Assembly: GCF_003944765.1 (NCBI RefSeq)
Contig: NZ_RWIU01000004.1
Coordinates: 372,001 to 436,000, forward strand
Length of the DNA stretch: 64,000 bases
Direction: 5' to 3'
Source: Hymenobacter perfusus
Lineage (GTDB): Bacteria > Bacteroidota > Bacteroidia > Cytophagales > Hymenobacteraceae
The translations under genes and the position numbers were made by a program. This document shows, piece by piece, positions 57,210 to 64,000 of this stretch (its first letter is position 1; each line of letters starts with the position of its first letter). Under the pieces are notes generated by a model. The model did not search any database. It saw only the letters and a program-made list of their open reading frames with translations, and was not told the origin of the DNA.

Positions 57210-57686
57210 ATGACTCCCGAAGAAACCGTCGATTATAACATCAAAGTTGCCTGGCACGCCATTTCGCGTATGTATAATACGCAGGCCGCCAAGCACGACA
57301 TCACCACGAGCATCGGCTTCGTGCTGCTGAACATCGACCAGGAAAACGGCACGCCGGCTACCAAAATAGCGCCGCTGCTGGGCCTCGAAACCCGCTCCCT
57401 GACGCGCATTCTGCGCTCTATGGAAGAAAAAGGCCTGATCTATAAACAAGCTGACACCCAGGACAAACGCTCGGTGCGCATCTTCCTGACCGAGGAAGGC
57501 CTGCGCGGCAAGGAAATTTCCCGCCAGACGGTGCGCCACTTCAACCTGAAGGTGCGCGACAAAATCCCGCAGAGCGAGCTGAACGTGTTCTTTAAGGTAG
57601 TCGGCCAGATTACGGGCATGATTGAGGGCAAAACGCTCTACGACGATTTCAAGCTGAAACCCTTGCGCTCCGAGTCGCCGGCCTAG
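57210..57686 (+). CDS. MarR family transcriptional regulator
   Basis: Winged-helix dimeric regulator of 158 aa. ATG at 57210 gives MTPEETVDYNIKVAWHAISR; a TTG five codons upstream is possible. Helices about 5-50, winged helix about 55-110 with the recognition helix TRSLTRILRSMEEKGLIYKQ and the wing DTQDKRSVRIFLTEEG. The N- and C-terminal helices form the dimer. Located between fadD and the hydroxyacyl-CoA dehydrogenase gene, so control of fatty acid degradation by acyl-CoA or a fatty acid is likely but inferred. Possible own operator at 57158. Confidence 0.9.
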   Translation: MTPEETVDYNIKVAWHAISRMYNTQAAKHDITTSIGFVLLNIDQENGTPATKIAPLLGLETRSLTRILRSMEEKGLIYKQADTQDKRSVRIFLTEEGLRGKEISRQTVRHFNLKVRDKIPQSELNVFFKVVGQITGMIEGKTLYDDFKLKPLRSESPA

Positions 57687-57843
57687 CCGGGCGGCGCGGA
57701 GTTTTTTTTACGGGCTGGCCTTTTGCCGAAAGGGCCGCCCGTTTGCGTAAGAACTCGGCATGACGACTAGTTCCGGTCTTTGACTGACGATTAGTATCTG
57801 ACAACCAATAACTTATTTCTTCCCACCTCATTCCTCCCCACGA

Positions 57844-60252
57844 ATGAATCGTACCATCAAAAAAGTAGCCGTTTTGGGCTCCGGGGTGATGGGCTCGCGC
57901 ATTGCGTGCCACTTCGCCAACATCGGTGTGCAGGTACTGCTGCTCGACATTGCGCCCAAGGAGCTGCTGCCCGCCGAAGAGGCCAAAGGCCTGAAGCTGG
58001 ACAACCCGGCCGTGAAGAACCGCATCGTGAATGCCTCGTTGCAGGCAGCCGTGGCGGCCAATCCGTCGCCGCTCTACCGCAAGGCTGATGCCGCCCGCAT
58101 CAAGACCGGCAACTTCGACGACAACCTCAAGGACATTGCCGGCTGCGACTGGACGATTGAGGTGGTAGTGGAACGTCTCGACATCAAAAAAAGCCTGTTT
58201 GAGCGCGTAGAGCAGTTCCGCAAGCCCGGCACGCTCATCACCTCTAACACCAGCGGCATTCCGATTCATATGATGACGGAAGGCCGGTCCGACGACTTCC
58301 GGAAGCACTTCTGCGGCACGCACTTCTTCAACCCACCCCGCTACCTGAAGCTGCTGGAAATCATCCCGACGCCGGAAACCGACAAGTCGGTGGTGGATTT
58401 CCTGATGCACTACGGCGACCTGTACCTGGGTAAAACCACCGTATTGGCCAAGGATACCCCGGCCTTCATTGCCAACCGCGTGGGCGTTTTCGCTATCATG
58501 GACGTGGTGCAGGTGATGAGCGAACTGGGCCTGACGGTGGAGGAAGTAGACAAGCTGACGGGTCCGGTTATCGGCCACGCCAAGTCGGCCACGTTCCGCA
58601 CTTCCGACGTGGTGGGGCTGGATACGATGATCAACGTGGCCAACGGCCTCGCCCAGAACCTGCCCAACGACGAAGCCAAGCACGTGTTCCAGCTGCCCGA
58701 CTTCATCAAGAAGATGGCCGAGAACAAGTGGCTGGGCGACAAAACCGCTCAGGGCTTCTACAAAAAAGTGAAGGGCGCCGGCGGCAAGTCGGAAATTCAG
58801 GCCCTCGACCTGAACACGCTGGAGTACAAGCCCAGCGCCAAGGTGAAGTTTGCCACCCTGGAAGCCACCAAGCCGATTGAGAAGCTGGCGGACCGCTTCA
58901 AGGTGCTGGCCGCCGGCAAAGACAAGGCTGGGGACTTCTACCGCAAGACCTTCGCAGGCCTGTTTGCCTACGTGAGCAACCGAATTCCGGAAATCACCGA
59001 CTCGCTCTACAAGATTGACGATGCTCTGCGCGCCGGCTTCGGCTGGGACCTGGGCCCCTTCGAAACCTGGGATGCCTTGGGTGTGCAGAAGGGCCTGGAG
59101 CTGGCCAAGGCTGAAGGCAAAACCATAGCGCCCTGGGTAGAGGAGATGGTAGCCGCCGGCCACACTGCCTTCTACAAAGTGAGCGAAGCGGGCGTGAAGC
59201 AGTTCTACGACATCGAGTCGAAGAGCTACCAAGCCATTCCGGGCATGGAGAACTTCATCATTCTGGATAACCTGCGCGCCACGGGCAAAGTGCTGTGGAA
59301 AAACGCCGGGGCCTCGGTGCTTGATATGGGCGACGGTATCCTGAACGTGGAGTTCCACTCGAAGATGAACGCGCTGGGTTCCGACGTAATCCAGGGCTTG
59401 CTGAAAGGCGTGGAGCTGGCTGAAAAGGACTTCCGCGGCCTCGTGGTGGGCAACGACGCGCCGAACTTCTCGGCCGGCGCCAACCTGGGCCTCGTGTACA
59501 TGTTCGCGCTGGACCAGGAGTACGATGAGCTGAACCTGATGATTGCCCAGTTCCAGCAGGCCATGATGCGGATGCGCTACAGCAGCATTCCGGTGGTGGG
59601 CGCGCCCCACGGCCTGGCCCTTGGCGGCGGCTGCGAGTTGAACCTGCACTGCGACCGGGTGGTAGCGGCGGCCGAAACCTACATGGGCCTCGTGGAATTC
59701 GGCGTAGGCCTGATTCCGGGCGGCGGCGGCACCAAGGAAATGACCCTGCGTACCGCCCTCAAGTACGAGGAAGGTGAGCCGGAGTACAACCTGCTGCGCA
59801 ACGCCTTCATGACGGTGAGCACCGCCAAAGTATCCACCTCGGCCCACGAAGCCTTCGACCTGGGCTTCCTGCGCCGCGGCGACGAAGTGGTGGTGAACTC
59901 CAACCGCGTACTGGCCCAGGCCAAAGCCGCCGCCATTGAGCTGGCCGAGGATGGCTACACCCAGCCGCTGCAGAAAACCAACATCAAGGTGCAGGGCAAA
60001 GGCGCCCTGGGCATGTTCCTGACTGGCGTGCACGCCATGAAGCAGGGCAACTACATCTCCGACCACGACGTGAAGATTGCCAACAAGCTGGCCTACATCA
60101 TGTGCGGCGGCGACCTGAGCAGCCCCACCGAAGTATCGGAGCAGTACCTGCTGGACCTGGAGCGCGAAGCCTTCCTCAGCCTCACCGGCGAACGGAAAAC
60201 GCTGGAGCGGATTCAAAGCATCCTGACGACTGGCAAACCGCTGCGGAACTAA
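57844..60252 (+). CDS. 3-hydroxyacyl-CoA dehydrogenase / enoyl-CoA hydratase fusion
   Basis: Two steps of beta-oxidation in one 802-aa chain. An NAD-binding 3-hydroxyacyl-CoA dehydrogenase is first (about 1-430): GSGVMGS at 12-18, catalytic His in GTHFFNPPRYLKLLE, and a second C-terminal dehydrogenase-like helical domain. The enoyl-CoA hydratase/crotonase fold follows (about 440-800): oxyanion segments APNFSAGANLGL and HGLALGGGCELNLH, and GLIPGGGGTKEM. Domain order matches FadN of Bacillus, opposite to FadB/FadJ. The gene before (57210) and after (60447) are on the same strand. The large antisense open frame is a shadow of high third-position GC. Confidence 0.93.
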   Translation: MNRTIKKVAVLGSGVMGSRIACHFANIGVQVLLLDIAPKELLPAEEAKGLKLDNPAVKNRIVNASLQAAVAANPSPLYRKADAARIKTGNFDDNLKDIAGCDWTIEVVVERLDIKKSLFERVEQFRKPGTLITSNTSGIPIHMMTEGRSDDFRKHFCGTHFFNPPRYLKLLEIIPTPETDKSVVDFLMHYGDLYLGKTTVLAKDTPAFIANRVGVFAIMDVVQVMSELGLTVEEVDKLTGPVIGHAKSATFRTSDVVGLDTMINVANGLAQNLPNDEAKHVFQLPDFIKKMAENKWLGDKTAQGFYKKVKGAGGKSEIQALDLNTLEYKPSAKVKFATLEATKPIEKLADRFKVLAAGKDKAGDFYRKTFAGLFAYVSNRIPEITDSLYKIDDALRAGFGWDLGPFETWDALGVQKGLELAKAEGKTIAPWVEEMVAAGHTAFYKVSEAGVKQFYDIESKSYQAIPGMENFIILDNLRATGKVLWKNAGASVLDMGDGILNVEFHSKMNALGSDVIQGLLKGVELAEKDFRGLVVGNDAPNFSAGANLGLVYMFALDQEYDELNLMIAQFQQAMMRMRYSSIPVVGAPHGLALGGGCELNLHCDRVVAAAETYMGLVEFGVGLIPGGGGTKEMTLRTALKYEEGEPEYNLLRNAFMTVSTAKVSTSAHEAFDLGFLRRGDEVVVNSNRVLAQAKAAAIELAEDGYTQPLQKTNIKVQGKGALGMFLTGVHAMKQGNYISDHDVKIANKLAYIMCGGDLSSPTEVSEQYLLDLEREAFLSLTGERKTLERIQSILTTGKPLRN

Positions 60253-60260
60253 CAACGGTG

Positions 60261-60410
60261 GCCTCACCCCCTAGCCCCCTCTCCGAAAAGAGAGGGGGAA
60301 CTAGCCCTAGAAAAACTAGATTTTAGTTTTAGCGCTGCCCCTCATAGCAGAACGAAAACTAGCCTCTAGTCCCCCCTCTCCTTTTCGGAGAGGGGGCTAG
60401 GGGGTGAGGC
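60261..60410. mobile_element. 150-bp MITE-like element with 30-bp perfect terminal inverted repeats
   Basis: Left end 60261-60290 (GCCTCACCCCCTAGCCCCCT and on) is the exact complement of 60381-60410. Each end contains its own CCCCCTCTCC hairpin. The interior is AT-rich, with several ACTAG words, and holds no open frame. It fills the gap between two beta-oxidation genes. The CTCACCCCCTAGCCCCCTCT word is a familiar dispersed repeat of many genomes. No target duplication is obvious at its flanks, so transposition is inferred, not shown. Confidence 0.6.
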
Positions 60411-60446
60411 GACTAGAGCTACCCACCTTCTCTAAGACTCAAAACC

Positions 60447-61625
60447 ATGAACGCATATATCGTAGCAGGCTACCGCACGGCCGTTGGCAAAGCCAACCGT
60501 GGCGGTTTCCGCTTCACCCGCCCCGATGACCTCGCCGCCGACGTCATCAAGCACCTGGTGGCCTCGGTGCCCCAGCTGGACCCCACCCGCATCGACGACG
60601 TGATTGTGGGCAATGCCGTACCGGAGGCCGAGCAGGGCCTGCAGATGGGCCGCCTGATTTCGCTGCTGGCACTGCCGATGAACGTGTCGGGCCTCATCGT
60701 GAACCGCTACTGCGGCTCCGGCGTGGAAACCATTGCCATGGCCGCCGGTAAAATTGCCGCCGGTATGGCCGACTGCATCGTGGCCGGTGGTACCGAAAGC
60801 ATGAGCCTGGTGCCTACCGTGGGCTGGAAAACCGTGCCCAATTACAAGCTCGCCCAGCAGCACCCCGACTACTACCTCGGCATGGGCCTCACCGCCGAAG
60901 CCGTGGCCCAGGATTACGGCATCACCCGCGAAGACCAGGACCAGTTTGCCTACAACTCCCACCAGAAGGCCATCAAAGCCATTCAGGAAGGTAAGTTCAA
61001 GGACCAGATTGTGCCCGTAACCGTGGAGGAAACCTACCTCGACCAGGCCACCGGTAAAAAGAAAAACCGCTCGTTCGTAGTGGACACCGACGAAGGCCCC
61101 CGCGCCGATACCTCCCTAGAGGCCCTAGGCAAGCTGCGCCCGGTGTTTGCGGCCAACGGCTCGGTAACGGCCGGTAACTCCTCGCAGACCTCCGACGGTG
61201 CCGCTTTCGTCATCGTTATGTCGGAGCGCATGGTGAAGGAGCTGAACTTAGAGCCGATTGCCCGCATGGTGACCTACGCCACCGAAGGCATCGACCCGCG
61301 CATCATGGGCATGGGCCCCATTAAGGCCGTGCCGAAGGCGCTGCGCCAAGCCGGCATGAAGCTCCAGGATATCGACCTATTCGAGCTCAACGAGGCCTTC
61401 GCCTCCCAAAGCCTCGCCGTAATGCGTGAGCTGGACATGGACCAGAGCAAAGTGAACGTGAACGGCGGCGCCATTGCCCTCGGTCACCCGCTGGGCTGCT
61501 CCGGCGCTAAGCTCAGCATCCAGCTGTTCCACGAGCTGCGTGCCCGGGGCCAGAAGTACGGCATGGTAACCGCCTGCGTCGGCGGCGGCCAGGGCGTAGC
61601 CGGCATCTACGAGCTGCTGAAGTAA
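60447..61625 (+). CDS. fadA: Acetyl-CoA acyltransferase (3-ketoacyl-CoA thiolase)
   Basis: Thiolase of 392 aa that cleaves 3-ketoacyl-CoA with CoA. Nucleophilic Cys 89 in NRYCGSGVETIAMA, NEAFASQS around 310, GGAIALGHPLGCSGAKL, and second Cys 377 in MVTACVGGGQG. N-terminus MNAYIVAGYRTAVGKANRGG is that of the degradative type. Complete. It shares the strand and the block with the dehydrogenase/hydratase; the 60253-60446 gap holds the MITE-like element. Biosynthetic acetoacetyl-CoA thiolase is less likely from context. Confidence 0.94.
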   Translation: MNAYIVAGYRTAVGKANRGGFRFTRPDDLAADVIKHLVASVPQLDPTRIDDVIVGNAVPEAEQGLQMGRLISLLALPMNVSGLIVNRYCGSGVETIAMAAGKIAAGMADCIVAGGTESMSLVPTVGWKTVPNYKLAQQHPDYYLGMGLTAEAVAQDYGITREDQDQFAYNSHQKAIKAIQEGKFKDQIVPVTVEETYLDQATGKKKNRSFVVDTDEGPRADTSLEALGKLRPVFAANGSVTAGNSSQTSDGAAFVIVMSERMVKELNLEPIARMVTYATEGIDPRIMGMGPIKAVPKALRQAGMKLQDIDLFELNEAFASQSLAVMRELDMDQSKVNVNGGAIALGHPLGCSGAKLSIQLFHELRARGQKYGMVTACVGGGQGVAGIYELLK

Positions 61626-61630
61626 CCTAA

Positions 61631-61667
61631 TGCTGGGATGAATTGCCCAACGGGCTTCGTCCCAGCA
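61631..61667 (+). terminator. Hairpin between thiolase and yggL
   Basis: Stem TGCTGGGATGAA (61631-61642) / TTCGTCCCAGCA (61656-61667) with one G-T pair, plus an inner GCCC/GGGC stem with an AAC loop. No T-run. It may attenuate the fad transcript; the downstream ATG at 61686 follows 18 nt later. Confidence 0.55.
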
Positions 61668-61685
61668 CTGCTTTTTGAACGGACT

Positions 61686-62006
61686 ATGAAAAAGCGACTT
61701 CGGAAGAAGACATACCGTAGCGAATTTCAGGAATTCGGCTGGTACGTCACCCTCGTTTTAAAGAGCGATGCGGCCCAGCAAGGCTCCTCGCTGTGGGAGC
61801 CCCTGATGGCGCAGGTAGACGACTTGGACCTAATGATGGGTGGCTCCCTGGTGTCCTTCTTCGTGCAGCCCGTGATTCGGATAACCAAGGAGCAGACCCA
61901 GCACCGCCAACAGCAGCTGCAGCAGTGGCTAACCCAGCGGCCCGAAGTGGCCCAGGCGACCAGCTCGGCCCTGACGGACGCCTGGTATGGGCCTTTCCCA
62001 CGGTAA
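61686..62006 (+). CDS. yggL: YggL-like 50S ribosome-binding protein (DUF469)
   Basis: Small cytoplasmic protein of 106 aa, similar to E. coli YggL, which binds the 50S subunit. MKKRLRKKTYRSEFQEFGWY matches the basic N-terminus and the EFQELGF motif. The middle MAQVDDLDLMMGGSLVSFFV and the C-terminal helix with TKEQTQHRQQQLQQWLTQRP correspond to the E. coli protein, with some divergence. An upstream ATG at 61638 lies within the hairpin and is rejected. Its location inside the fad block is unusual and probably accidental. Confidence 0.8.
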   Translation: MKKRLRKKTYRSEFQEFGWYVTLVLKSDAAQQGSSLWEPLMAQVDDLDLMMGGSLVSFFVQPVIRITKEQTQHRQQQLQQWLTQRPEVAQATSSALTDAWYGPFPR

Positions 62007-62017
62007 CCTTTGAAAAG

Positions 62018-62048
62018 AGAAGCTCTGACTTGGTTGGAGCTTCTTTTT
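62018..62048 (+). terminator. Terminator after yggL
   Basis: Stem AGAAGCTC (62018-62025) / GAGCTTCT (62037-62044) followed by a T-run (TTTTTT). Separates yggL from the acyl-CoA dehydrogenase promoter. Confidence 0.78.
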
Positions 62049-62062
62049 TCAGAAAGTAGTCG

Positions 62063-62085
62063 GCAAGCATAACATATTTTTGTAT
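62063..62085 (+). promoter_or_regulatory. Acyl-CoA dehydrogenase promoter with candidate MarR half-site
   Basis: TATTTTTG at 62075-62082 matches TAnnTTTG. It directly follows GCAAGCATAACA (62063-62074), identical to the sequence beside the marR gene at 57161-57172. Here the left palindrome arm is lost (CGGC instead of TATGC). A regulator bound here would cover the spacer between -33 and -7. The ATG is at 62196, leader about 105 nt. Confidence 0.6.
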
Positions 62086-62195
62086 CTTTCGGTACGACAA
62101 AACAACGGGGCTTACTTGCCGGTAAATAGTAGGTAAGCCGAGTAGTTTCTGGTTTTGACTTCAACATTTCCCACTCAATTCAACCTTCACCCATC

Positions 62196-63983
62196 ATGGA
62201 AGTAGCTAACCAACTTGTGAAAGGCGGCGAGTTTATCATCAAGGAAACCGACGCCCAGGACGTATTCACGCCCGCCGATTTTTCGGAGGAGCAGAACATG
62301 ATGCACCAGACCGCTCTCGACTTCGTGGAGAAGGAAGTGCAGCCGCTGCTCGAGCGCCTCGATAACCACGAGGAAGGACTTATGCGCGGCCTGATGGAAA
62401 AGGCTGGCCAGCTGGGCCTGTTCGGCGTGAGTATTCCCGAGCAGTACGGCGGACTGGACATGGACTTCCCCACGTCGCTGCGCGTGACGGAGGGTGTGGG
62501 TGGTGGCCACTCGTTCCCGGTGGCCTTCGCGGCCCACACGGGCATTGCCATGCTGCCCATTCTATACTTCGGCAACGAGGAGCAGAAAGCCAAATACCTG
62601 CCCGGCCTCACCAACGGTGAGCTGATGGGTGCCTACTGCCTCACCGAGCCCGGCTCCGGTTCCGACGCCCTGGGCGCCAAAACCAAAGCCATGCCCACCG
62701 AAGACGGCGAGCATTATGTGCTCAACGGCCAGAAAATGTGGATTACGAACGGTGGTTTCGCCGACGTATTCATCGTTTTCGCTCAGGTGGACGGTGATAA
62801 GTTCACCGGCTTCATCATCGAGAAAGAAACGCCCGGCCTGAGCCTCGGCAACGAGGAGCACAAGATGGGCATCAAGGGTTCCTCGACCCGCCAGGTGTTC
62901 CTGTCCGACGTGAAAGTGCCGAAATCGGCGGTGCTGGGCGAGATTGGCAAAGGCCACCTCATTGCCTTCAACATCCTGAACATCGGCCGCATCAAGCTGG
63001 CTGCCGCTTGCCTGGGTGCTACCAAAATGGCTTCCACGCTGAGCGTGAAATATGCCAACGAGCGGGTGCAGTTCAAGCTGCCCATCAGCAAGTTCGGCGC
63101 TATAAAGTACAAGCTGGCCCAGCAGGCCGTGCGTATCTACGCCGTGGAATCGGCTATTTACCGCGCTGGCATGGACATCTACCGCATGGAGCAGGAGTTG
63201 CTCAGCAAAGGCCAGAGCCACAACGAGGCTCTGCTGGGTGCTGCCCGCGAGTTTGCCGTGGAGTGCGCTTTGCTGAAAGTGGAAGGCTCGGAAGTGCTTG
63301 ACTACGTGGTGGATGAAGGCGTGCAGATCTACGGTGGCTACGGCTTCTCGGCCGACTACCCGATGGACCGCGCTTACCGGGATTCGCGCATCAACCGCAT
63401 CTTCGAGGGCACCAACGAAATCAACCGCATGCTGCTCGTAGACATGATCCTGAAGAAGGCTATGAAGGGCGAACTGGATCTGATGGGTCCGGCCCAGGCC
63501 GTGCAGCAGGAACTGATGGCTATTCCGGACTTCAACCTGGAAGAGGAAACCGGCCTGTTTGCGGCCGAGAAGAAAACCATTGCCAAGCTGAAGAAGGCCA
63601 TTCTGATGGTAGCCGGTACGGCCGTGCAGAAGTACATGAACTCGCTCGCCAAAGAGCAGGAAGTACTGATGAACATTGCTGATATGGCCATCAAGGTATA
63701 CACCGCCGAAAGCACCCTGTTGCGCGTGGAGAAAGAAGTCGCCACCAAAGGTGAGGAGGCCGTTTCGACGCAAATCGACATTGCCCGCGTGTACCTCTAC
63801 GACACCATCGACCAAGTAAACAAGTTCGGCAAAGACGCTATCGGCACCATGACCGAGGGCGACGAGCAGCGTCTGCTAGCCATGGGCCTGAAGCGCTTCA
63901 CCAAGTCGGACCTCTACAACGCCAAGGAGGCCCGTCGTCGCATCGCCGACCACCTCATTGCCGCCAACGAGTACACCTACTAA
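62196..63983 (+). CDS. Acyl-CoA dehydrogenase with C-terminal extension
   Basis: FAD enzyme (595 aa) introducing the alpha-beta double bond of acyl-CoA in the first step of beta-oxidation. Dehydrogenase core about 30-420: LTEPGSGSDALGAKT (FAD loop), MWITNGGFADVFIVFAQVDG, VQIYGGYGFSADYPMDRAYR and the catalytic Glu in INRIFEGTNEINR. Residues about 430-595 are a further helical domain like the C-terminus of very-long-chain acyl-CoA dehydrogenases, suggesting membrane association and long-chain substrates. Complete. The electron acceptor ETF is not in this window. Possible control by the neighbouring MarR via the site at 62063. Confidence 0.93.
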   Translation: MEVANQLVKGGEFIIKETDAQDVFTPADFSEEQNMMHQTALDFVEKEVQPLLERLDNHEEGLMRGLMEKAGQLGLFGVSIPEQYGGLDMDFPTSLRVTEGVGGGHSFPVAFAAHTGIAMLPILYFGNEEQKAKYLPGLTNGELMGAYCLTEPGSGSDALGAKTKAMPTEDGEHYVLNGQKMWITNGGFADVFIVFAQVDGDKFTGFIIEKETPGLSLGNEEHKMGIKGSSTRQVFLSDVKVPKSAVLGEIGKGHLIAFNILNIGRIKLAAACLGATKMASTLSVKYANERVQFKLPISKFGAIKYKLAQQAVRIYAVESAIYRAGMDIYRMEQELLSKGQSHNEALLGAAREFAVECALLKVEGSEVLDYVVDEGVQIYGGYGFSADYPMDRAYRDSRINRIFEGTNEINRMLLVDMILKKAMKGELDLMGPAQAVQQELMAIPDFNLEEETGLFAAEKKTIAKLKKAILMVAGTAVQKYMNSLAKEQEVLMNIADMAIKVYTAESTLLRVEKEVATKGEEAVSTQIDIARVYLYDTIDQVNKFGKDAIGTMTEGDEQRLLAMGLKRFTKSDLYNAKEARRRIADHLIAANEYTY

Positions 63984-64000
63984 ATCACAGATTGACGCGG
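63984..64000. repeat. Partial copy of the GATTGACGCGG dispersed repeat
   Basis: The last bases, ATCACAGATTGACGCGG, just after the acyl-CoA dehydrogenase stop, match the GGATTGACGCGG part of the repeat at 5707-5755. The element is cut by the window edge. Confidence 0.4.

Noticed and set aside
57649..60267. An 872-codon minus-strand open frame
   Set aside because: Antisense shadow of the hydroxyacyl-CoA dehydrogenase/hydratase gene. Its composition is Gly/His/Val-rich filler without any motif.
62562..63815. Minus-strand open frame of 417 codons opposite the acyl-CoA dehydrogenase gene
   Set aside because: Shadow of a well-supported plus-strand gene; His/Leu/Gln-rich filler sequence with no known domain.
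1..64000. tRNA, rRNA, tmRNA or RNase P genes
   Set aside because: I read the gaps for TTCGA-type loops and rRNA-like stretches and saw none that hold up, but a covariance-model search would be needed to exclude small RNAs.
1..64000. Defence island, prophage, integrase or toxin-antitoxin pair
   Set aside because: No integrase, transposase, phage structural, restriction or nuclease-type gene is recognised. MazG here is a housekeeping pyrophosphohydrolase, not linked to MazE/MazF.

Overview
The window looks like a chromosomal segment of a GC-rich member of the Bacteroidetes (Bacteroidota), most likely the family Hymenobacteraceae or the genus Hymenobacter. The assignment is an inference from several signals: MurF fused to alanine racemase in one chain, the envelope cluster CBS protein / Omp85-like / NAD kinase / two small barrels / UppS / BamA / two Skp-like chaperones, an ExbB-ExbD-ExbD-TonB operon whose TonB proteins carry the motif RNKAYGAYV near the N-terminus, and many promoters of the Bacteroidetes type (TAnnTTTG at about -7, sometimes with TTG 19-21 nt upstream). 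I see no rRNA, tRNA, CRISPR array, insertion sequence, prophage or plasmid gene. About 61 protein genes cover nearly the whole window and no gap exceeds 300 bases.

Layout. 1-6.8 kb: a truncated YfhO-type membrane protein, a RarD-like exporter divergent from the murF-alr fusion, an OmpA-type lipoprotein and a secreted carboxypeptidase-regulatory-like protein. 7-9.5 kb: feoAB ferrous iron uptake. 9.5-17.5 kb, nearly all minus strand: an RsmI-like methyltransferase, an esterase, an orphan TPR sensor kinase, a selenium block (selD, VOC protein, mnmH) and pdxJ. 17.5-32.3 kb, plus strand: a membrane protein, YqeY, CvpA, a PabA-like glutamine amidotransferase, a hydrolase, then the envelope cluster ending with rluD. 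32.3-39.4 kb, minus strand: TPR protein, PstS-like lipoprotein, small membrane protein, two TonB genes, two exbD and exbB. 39.7-55 kb: mazG, glmM, cysteine desulfurase, two polytopic membrane proteins, a PRC-barrel protein, hemH, era, der, two duplicated small lipoproteins, murQ, a cytochrome b5-like protein and an arginase-fold protein. 55.2-64 kb, plus strand: a fatty-acid beta-oxidation block of acyl-CoA synthetase, MarR regulator, hydroxyacyl-CoA dehydrogenase/enoyl-CoA hydratase, thiolase and acyl-CoA dehydrogenase, with yggL inside it.

How it works together. Much of the window builds or energises the cell envelope: BamA and the Skp-like proteins assemble outer-membrane barrels, UppS, GlmM, MurF-Alr and MurQ feed or recycle peptidoglycan, and ExbBD/TonB energises outer-membrane transport. 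The fad block looks like one regulon: a palindromic element upstream of the marR gene is repeated as a half-site on top of the acyl-CoA dehydrogenase promoter 4.9 kb away.

The intergenic DNA is unusually rich in hairpins. Several are ordinary bidirectional terminators, but others are dispersed-repeat-like elements, including a 150-bp element with 30-bp perfect terminal inverted repeats at 60261-60410 and a 30-bp perfect hairpin at 46992-47065. I did not find a clear new defence or biosynthetic system. The most worthwhile leads are the candidate MarR operator pair, the duplicated small lipoproteins, the tandem TonB operon, the repeat-derived linker in the cytochrome b5 protein and the arginase-fold protein lacking canonical metal ligands. 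All family assignments come from reading motifs by eye, and no database search was run.
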